Shown here one piece after another: positions 32,672-35,954 of a stretch of 35,954 nt of DNA. The translations under genes and the position numbers were made by a program. How positions within the stretch are numbered: the stretch's first letter is position 1; every line of letters starts with the position of its first letter. The stretch lies in the NCBI GenBank assembly GCA_947176425.1, contig CAMWQV010000002.1, forward strand, positions 1-35,954, in the 5' to 3' direction. This DNA comes from an uncultured Clostridia bacterium (GTDB taxonomy: Bacteria > Bacillota > Clostridia > Oscillospirales > Oscillospiraceae). The notes beneath the pieces were generated by a model. That model saw nothing but the letters and a program-made list of their open reading frames with translations, did no database searches and had not been told where the DNA came from.

Positions 32672-32848
32672 ATGAGCAAAAAAGCGGTGACCGTGGAGCA
32701 GCTGCTGGAGAGCGCGCGGCAGGGCGAGGCGCTGACTATGCAGATGGCGGAAGCGGCGGCGGCAGACTTGGCGCAGCGCCCGAAGAGGGATGAGGTCAAT
32801 GATGCCATTAACGCCGCCATCACCGGCGCATTGGGGAGGGCTTACTGA
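32672..32848 (+). CDS. Hypothetical small helical protein, 58 aa
   Basis: A 58-residue, Ala/Glu-rich, helical protein (VTVEQLLESARQGEALTMQ). ATG 32672 is preferred to the in-frame TTG at 32654 because GAGGTG lies between them. It shares its last base with the next start, so it is coupled to the fibre-like gene downstream. The helix could trimerise as a fibre stem, but no family is recognised. Confidence 0.6.
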   Translation: MSKKAVTVEQLLESARQGEALTMQMAEAAAADLAQRPKRDEVNDAINAAITGALGRAY

Positions 32849-33438
32849 TGGGACCGTCAATACCGCTTGAGCCGCTGCTCCAGGATATCGCCGACGCCAT
32901 CCGCGCCAAGACCGGCACCGATGATCCCATCTACCCAGAGGACTACGCCGTCAAAATCATGACCATCGAGAGCGGGGACGGCACCATCACCATGGAGTCC
33001 CTGGAGATCGCCGCCCCGCCGGACAAGGTGGATTACTACTACAACGGCCTGTGGCATGAGTTTCTGGACCCCACGGGGATGACCTTTGTGCTCCATGTGG
33101 ACCTGCTGGGCATGAAGCTGGCCCTGCCCATACGGCCCGACTATGAGGCCATTGACCAGGACCGCCACCGGATGCTTTACACCGTCCGCCCAATGGCCCC
33201 GGAGGGTATGTCCAACTGGCCGGAGGTGACGCTGGAGCTGTCCCCGGACCGGGAGGTCCAGGACGGCGACACCCGGCTCACCGCCGAGGTGCGCTGGCGC
33301 GGGCAGAAGGTCCGGGCTGTCCAGCCGGTCAACGTGTTCTACGCCTCGCCCCACTGGTACGACATCGAGAAGCAGGACCGGACCTGGGCGGAGTTTGAGA
33401 ACACCTTTGTGACCTGGGACGGCGTTGCCACCGCGTGA
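32848..33438 (+). CDS. Putative tail fibre/adhesin protein
   Basis: A 196-residue protein. It begins with LQDIADAIRAKTGTDDPIYP, a motif common at the N-terminus of Firmicutes phage fibre and baseplate accessory proteins, usually ahead of surface-binding domains. The remainder is beta-rich with several Trp/Tyr residues and could be an Ig-like or carbohydrate-binding module. It follows the small helical gene directly. The call is by pattern and position. Confidence 0.65.
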   Translation: MGPSIPLEPLLQDIADAIRAKTGTDDPIYPEDYAVKIMTIESGDGTITMESLEIAAPPDKVDYYYNGLWHEFLDPTGMTFVLHVDLLGMKLALPIRPDYEAIDQDRHRMLYTVRPMAPEGMSNWPEVTLELSPDREVQDGDTRLTAEVRWRGQKVRAVQPVNVFYASPHWYDIEKQDRTWAEFENTFVTWDGVATA

Positions 33439-33449
33439 CGAGGTGAGCC

Positions 33450-33689
33450 GTGGCCACACTGAAAGAAATGGCACGGGAGTACCGGAGGGCGGCAGCGAAG
33501 CTGACCCTGTGGCTGGAGGAGCGGGAGGCGGCGGGAAAGCTGGACCCGTCGCAGCTGCGGTCTGCGCGTGAAGCGCTGAGCGGCATTCGGGAGGTGCAGC
33601 GGGCCTTGGACGGGTACTACGATGTGCCGCGCCCGGAGGGGCTGTGCGCTGTGGGTTGGAAGGCGAGGCGGACCGATGACAACGGTTGA
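33450..33689 (+). CDS. Hypothetical small protein, 79 aa
   Basis: A 79-residue basic, helical protein (GTG start at 33450, GAGGTGAG upstream). The first ~55 residues are charged helices (EMAREYRRAAAKLTLWLEE), and the end is GLCAVGWKARRTDDNG. It overlaps the start of the sigma-like gene by 14 bases. No family is recognised. Its placement suggests it works with, or is regulated alongside, the sigma-like protein. Confidence 0.6.
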   Translation: MATLKEMAREYRRAAAKLTLWLEEREAAGKLDPSQLRSAREALSGIREVQRALDGYYDVPRPEGLCAVGWKARRTDDNG

Positions 33690-34698
33690 GGGACTTCGCG
33701 CCCGGAAGCGGGAGCTGCTTGAGCGGAAAAAGGCCGAGCAGGAGCGCCTGGAGCGGGGCGAGGGGGATAAGCTGGCCCTGGCGGAGATCAGCGAGGAGCT
33801 GCTTGACCTCAATGCCCAGCTCCGGGCGCTGACCCATGGGCGGCGGAAGCGGGGCAAGGACACCTCCTCCCAGGCTGCGCAGGACCGGCGGCAATTTGAC
33901 GCCTGGGCCAACCAGGAGGATCAGGCAGAGGCCGAGCAGGCGCGGGAGCAGCTGCGTACCGCAGCGGCGAGCAGTCTGGATGCGCTGACCAAAACACAGC
34001 GGGAGACATTGGCGCTCTATTCCGGCGGGATGAGGCAGTCCGAGATCGCCCAGACACTGGGTATAAGCCCGTCCTCTGTGTCGCGTAACCTCTCCAGAGC
34101 GCGGCACAATGCGGCGGAAGCCGTGACCAAAGCCGTGGAAGGGCAAAAGATCGTGGAAGCGGGCCAGTGTGTGGACCTGGTCCGGGAAGATGCCGTCCGG
34201 TTGGTGGTGATGACCATGACGGCCAAGCAGCTGGTGTATTTTTACCTGTATTATTCCGAGAGGCTCAGTCTGCGGGAAATCGGGGAGCTGCTGGGCATAA
34301 CCCACGCGACCATATGCCGGACGGTAAAGCGGGCCGTGCTCAAGCTGGACCGGCTGTTTGGCGGGCAGTCTGTTGTGGTCACCCACCCGGAAGCGATCGA
34401 CGAGGCCGCATATCTGGCCTGGCTGGAATTGGAGGCGCACCCCGAATTGGTGCCGGAGCAAGTCAAACCGCTGCTCTCAAAACGCCAAAAGCGTCCAGCG
34501 GAGTATTACAAACAATATCGTCATAAGACCTGGCTGCCGGACCCACGCACCACCATCCTACGGCCAAAAAAAGAGCATCCTGGACGGTTGCTGCTGGTTC
34601 TCCAGGAAAAGGCAAAAAACAGGGTAACAGGGCTGTTACAGTGGCTGGAATCGGTGTTTTCCGGCCTGAAGCAGATATGGAAGGGAGTAACACCATGA
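33676..34698 (+). CDS. Protein with two sigma-70 region-4-like HTH units
   Basis: A 340-residue protein. Residues 1-100 are a charged coiled coil. Residues about 101-145 form a region-4-like HTH (LTKTQRETLALYSGGMRQ, EIAQTLGISPSSVSRNLSRA). Residues about 182-225 form a second (SLREIGELLGITHATICRTV). The C-terminus is basic and hydrophobic with no clear domain. Region-4 HTHs contact -35 promoter DNA; two in one chain suggest a dual-site regulator of phage or host genes. No sigma region 2 is visible, so it is unlikely to be a complete sigma factor. Its position among structural genes is unusual. Confidence 0.75.
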   Translation: MTTVEGLRARKRELLERKKAEQERLERGEGDKLALAEISEELLDLNAQLRALTHGRRKRGKDTSSQAAQDRRQFDAWANQEDQAEAEQAREQLRTAAASSLDALTKTQRETLALYSGGMRQSEIAQTLGISPSSVSRNLSRARHNAAEAVTKAVEGQKIVEAGQCVDLVREDAVRLVVMTMTAKQLVYFYLYYSERLSLREIGELLGITHATICRTVKRAVLKLDRLFGGQSVVVTHPEAIDEAAYLAWLELEAHPELVPEQVKPLLSKRQKRPAEYYKQYRHKTWLPDPRTTILRPKKEHPGRLLLVLQEKAKNRVTGLLQWLESVFSGLKQIWKGVTP

Positions 34699-35009
34699 TC
34701 TACGAAAAAAAGGACTGGCCGCCCGGCGCGGAATGGTGCCGGGAGATTCCGTTTCTGGCGAGCCAGTGGGGTGAGCCGGATGAGGACGGCGTGCGGAGGC
34801 TGCGTATCAACATGACGGAGCACAACATCCAGATCGCGCCGGACCGTATGATGCCGTTCTTCCGGGTCCTTGGCAGGTGCCGGACGGGTGAGCTGACCAA
34901 GACCTGGGGCAGTGTGGGGACCACGGCATGCGGTAACCCGGAAAACAAGATGATCACGCTGAAATGCGCGGATGCCTACGAAGGTGTCCTGATTGTCTGG
35001 GGTAACTGA
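34695..35009 (+). CDS. Hypothetical protein, 104 aa
   Basis: A 104-residue protein with several Trp and Cys residues (four Cys), a likely compact domain. It starts at ATG 34695, overlapping the sigma-like gene's stop by four bases, with GGGAG upstream. I recognise no family. It sits between the regulator and the late small genes, so no role can be assigned from context. Confidence 0.6.
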   Translation: MIYEKKDWPPGAEWCREIPFLASQWGEPDEDGVRRLRINMTEHNIQIAPDRMMPFFRVLGRCRTGELTKTWGSVGTTACGNPENKMITLKCADAYEGVLIVWGN

Positions 35010-35023
35010 AGGAGGGATTTGTC

Positions 35024-35467
35024 ATGAGTCTGTACAGCAAAAAAGCGAAAATTGACGGGCTGACGTTCGGGCTGGTCATGCGGGGCGCGGTCAACGGCCA
35101 GTACATCATTGTGATTGAGAGGGACTGCGCCACCCTGGATCAGATCGAGGCCGTCAACTGGACCGCGCCCACCATTGAGGGCGACTGCATCCTGCCCGCT
35201 GGCTATGGCTTTGAGGTGGAGGATATCGCCTACTCCTCCAGCGACAAGAGCTACCGGGTGACCGTGCAGGTGGCGAAGCAGTTTCTGGGGGATGTGACCG
35301 GGTACGTGGCCCAGGTGGAGGAGCTGGAGGAGAAGCTGTCCGCCGGGAAGGAGCAAATCTCCGGCCTGCGGGACCAGCTGGCTGAGGCGGATGAGGCCCT
35401 GATCACCCTGTATGAGCGGCAGGCCACGCCTTCTGAATCGGTTGGGAAGGAGGAACAGGCACAATGA
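35024..35467 (+). CDS. Hypothetical late protein, 147 aa, with C-terminal coiled coil
   Basis: A 147-residue protein. The first ~95 residues look beta-rich, and residues about 100-135 (VEELEEKLSAGKEQISGLRD) form a coiled coil. It resembles small tail-accessory proteins found ahead of holin genes. GGAGGG at 35010-35015 precedes ATG 35024. It overlaps the next small gene by four bases. Family not recognised. Confidence 0.62.
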   Translation: MSLYSKKAKIDGLTFGLVMRGAVNGQYIIVIERDCATLDQIEAVNWTAPTIEGDCILPAGYGFEVEDIAYSSSDKSYRVTVQVAKQFLGDVTGYVAQVEELEEKLSAGKEQISGLRDQLAEADEALITLYERQATPSESVGKEEQAQ

Positions 35468-35601
35468 ACGAAGCTGTGGTAAAGAGCTACGCCCGGAGCA
35501 TCCGACGCGGGACACGGTCCCTGGACCAGGTACCGGAGGCGCTGCGGGAGGCTGTGGCGGCGGCGCTGACGGCTGAGAAATCGGAAGAGGGGAGCGGGTG
35601 A
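35464..35601 (+). CDS. Small CD1375/XkdX-like protein, 45 aa
   Basis: A 45-residue protein. KSYARSIRRGTRSLDQVP and a following helix (EALREAVAAAL) match the very short proteins found just before holin genes in Firmicutes phages. Their function is unknown. The gene overlaps the previous stop, and ATG 35464 is preceded by GGAGG at 35449-35453. Confidence 0.7.
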   Translation: MNEAVVKSYARSIRRGTRSLDQVPEALREAVAAALTAEKSEEGSG

Positions 35602-35604
35602 TTT

Positions 35605-35954
35605 ATGGAGAGTATCATTGTCGCTGTTATTACTGGCGGGTTAGCCCTGATTGGAACGCTGGTGGGTACTTACGCTTCCAACCGCAAAAGCGCCGCCCTC
35701 CTCGCTTATCGGATGGAGCAGCTGGAAAAGCGGATGGATGAGAACAAGGACCTGGTTGACCGCGTATCCAAAATGGAAGAGCGTGCCAAAATTCAAGATG
35801 GAAAAATTGAAGACCTGGAGAAACGTGTGAATGCGCTGGAAGCACTGGTCGACCGTACTTACCAACTGGAAAAGCTGACGGAGTTGCAGGAGAAGGATAT
35901 CACATCTCTGGAGGAACAGATGCGCGGACACAGTGATCTGGCCAAGCGCACCTA
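35605..35954 (+). CDS. Holin-like/XhlA-like protein with coiled coil (3' end at window edge)
   Basis: At least 116 residues are visible. One hydrophobic N-terminal segment (IIVAVITGGLALIGTLVGTY, residues 4-23) is followed by a long charged coiled coil (MEQLEKRMDENKDLVDRV onward). This is the pattern of XhlA-like or phage holin-associated proteins. The window ends with TA in the third-last codon position, so a stop may follow at once, but the end is not seen. A role in lysis is inferred from position. ATG 35605 follows GGGGAGCGGG. Confidence 0.7.
   Translation, partial: MESIIVAVITGGLALIGTLVGTYASNRKSAALLAYRMEQLEKRMDENKDLVDRVSKMEERAKIQDGKIEDLEKRVNALEALVDRTYQLEKLTELQEKDITSLEEQMRGHSDLAKRT

Noticed and set aside
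32857..34461. Long reverse-strand open frame (534 codons)
   Set aside because: It lies opposite well-supported fibre, small and sigma-like genes with ribosome sites, is rich in residues typical of antisense frames in GC-rich DNA, and has no recognisable domain.
1..35954. tRNA genes, CRISPR arrays, integrase, attachment sites or insertion sequences
   Set aside because: I found no cloverleaf-like gene, regularly spaced repeat-spacer array, recombinase motif or flanking direct repeats in either strand that would support such a call.

Overview
The window is a 36-kb stretch of a contractile-tailed (myovirus-type) phage or prophage of a Gram-positive host. Every supportable gene lies on the + strand. 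GC-rich coding sequence, AGGAGG-type ribosome binding sites, many GTG/TTG starts, stop/start overlaps and HK97-type head genes suggest a Clostridia (Oscillospirales-like) gut bacterium. A palindromic repeat at 30344-30390, of a kind I recall from that group, supports this. No integrase, repressor or lysin is visible, so lysogeny cannot be judged.

Layout. (1) 2-6567, replication and DNA metabolism: a 5'-truncated SNF2-type helicase, a DNA methyltransferase, a VapE-type primase/helicase, a large AT-rich inverted repeat, a VRR-NUC nuclease, a second SNF2-type helicase and small ORFs. (2) 6564-7084: a sigma-like late regulator, a candidate late promoter and a hairpin. (3) 7085-16440, packaging and head: terminase small and large subunits, a portal-MuF fusion, prohead protease, capsid protein with fused scaffold, and head-tail connectors. 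(4) 16449-28482, contractile tail: sheath, tube, a chaperone pair that may be frameshifted, tape measure, Dit-like protein, plug, hub, spike, wedge and J/I-like proteins, and collar fibre. (5) 28500-31976: an unusual five-gene cassette. (6) 32021-35954: fibre proteins, a protein with two sigma region-4-like HTH units, small genes, and a holin-like protein cut by the window end.

The cassette is the most unusual part. It encodes a protein with a 104-residue head and a 30-cysteine C-terminal tail in an 11-residue rhythm (C-x2-C-x3-C-x3), an RlaP-like nucleotidyltransferase, two unrecognised small proteins, and a radical SAM/SPASM enzyme. The genes are tightly packed and sit between tail-fibre genes. 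I infer a phage-borne peptide-maturation (RiPP-like) system that modifies a Cys-repeat protein, perhaps a virion surface component or a secreted or cell-associated product. None of this chemistry is shown by sequence alone.
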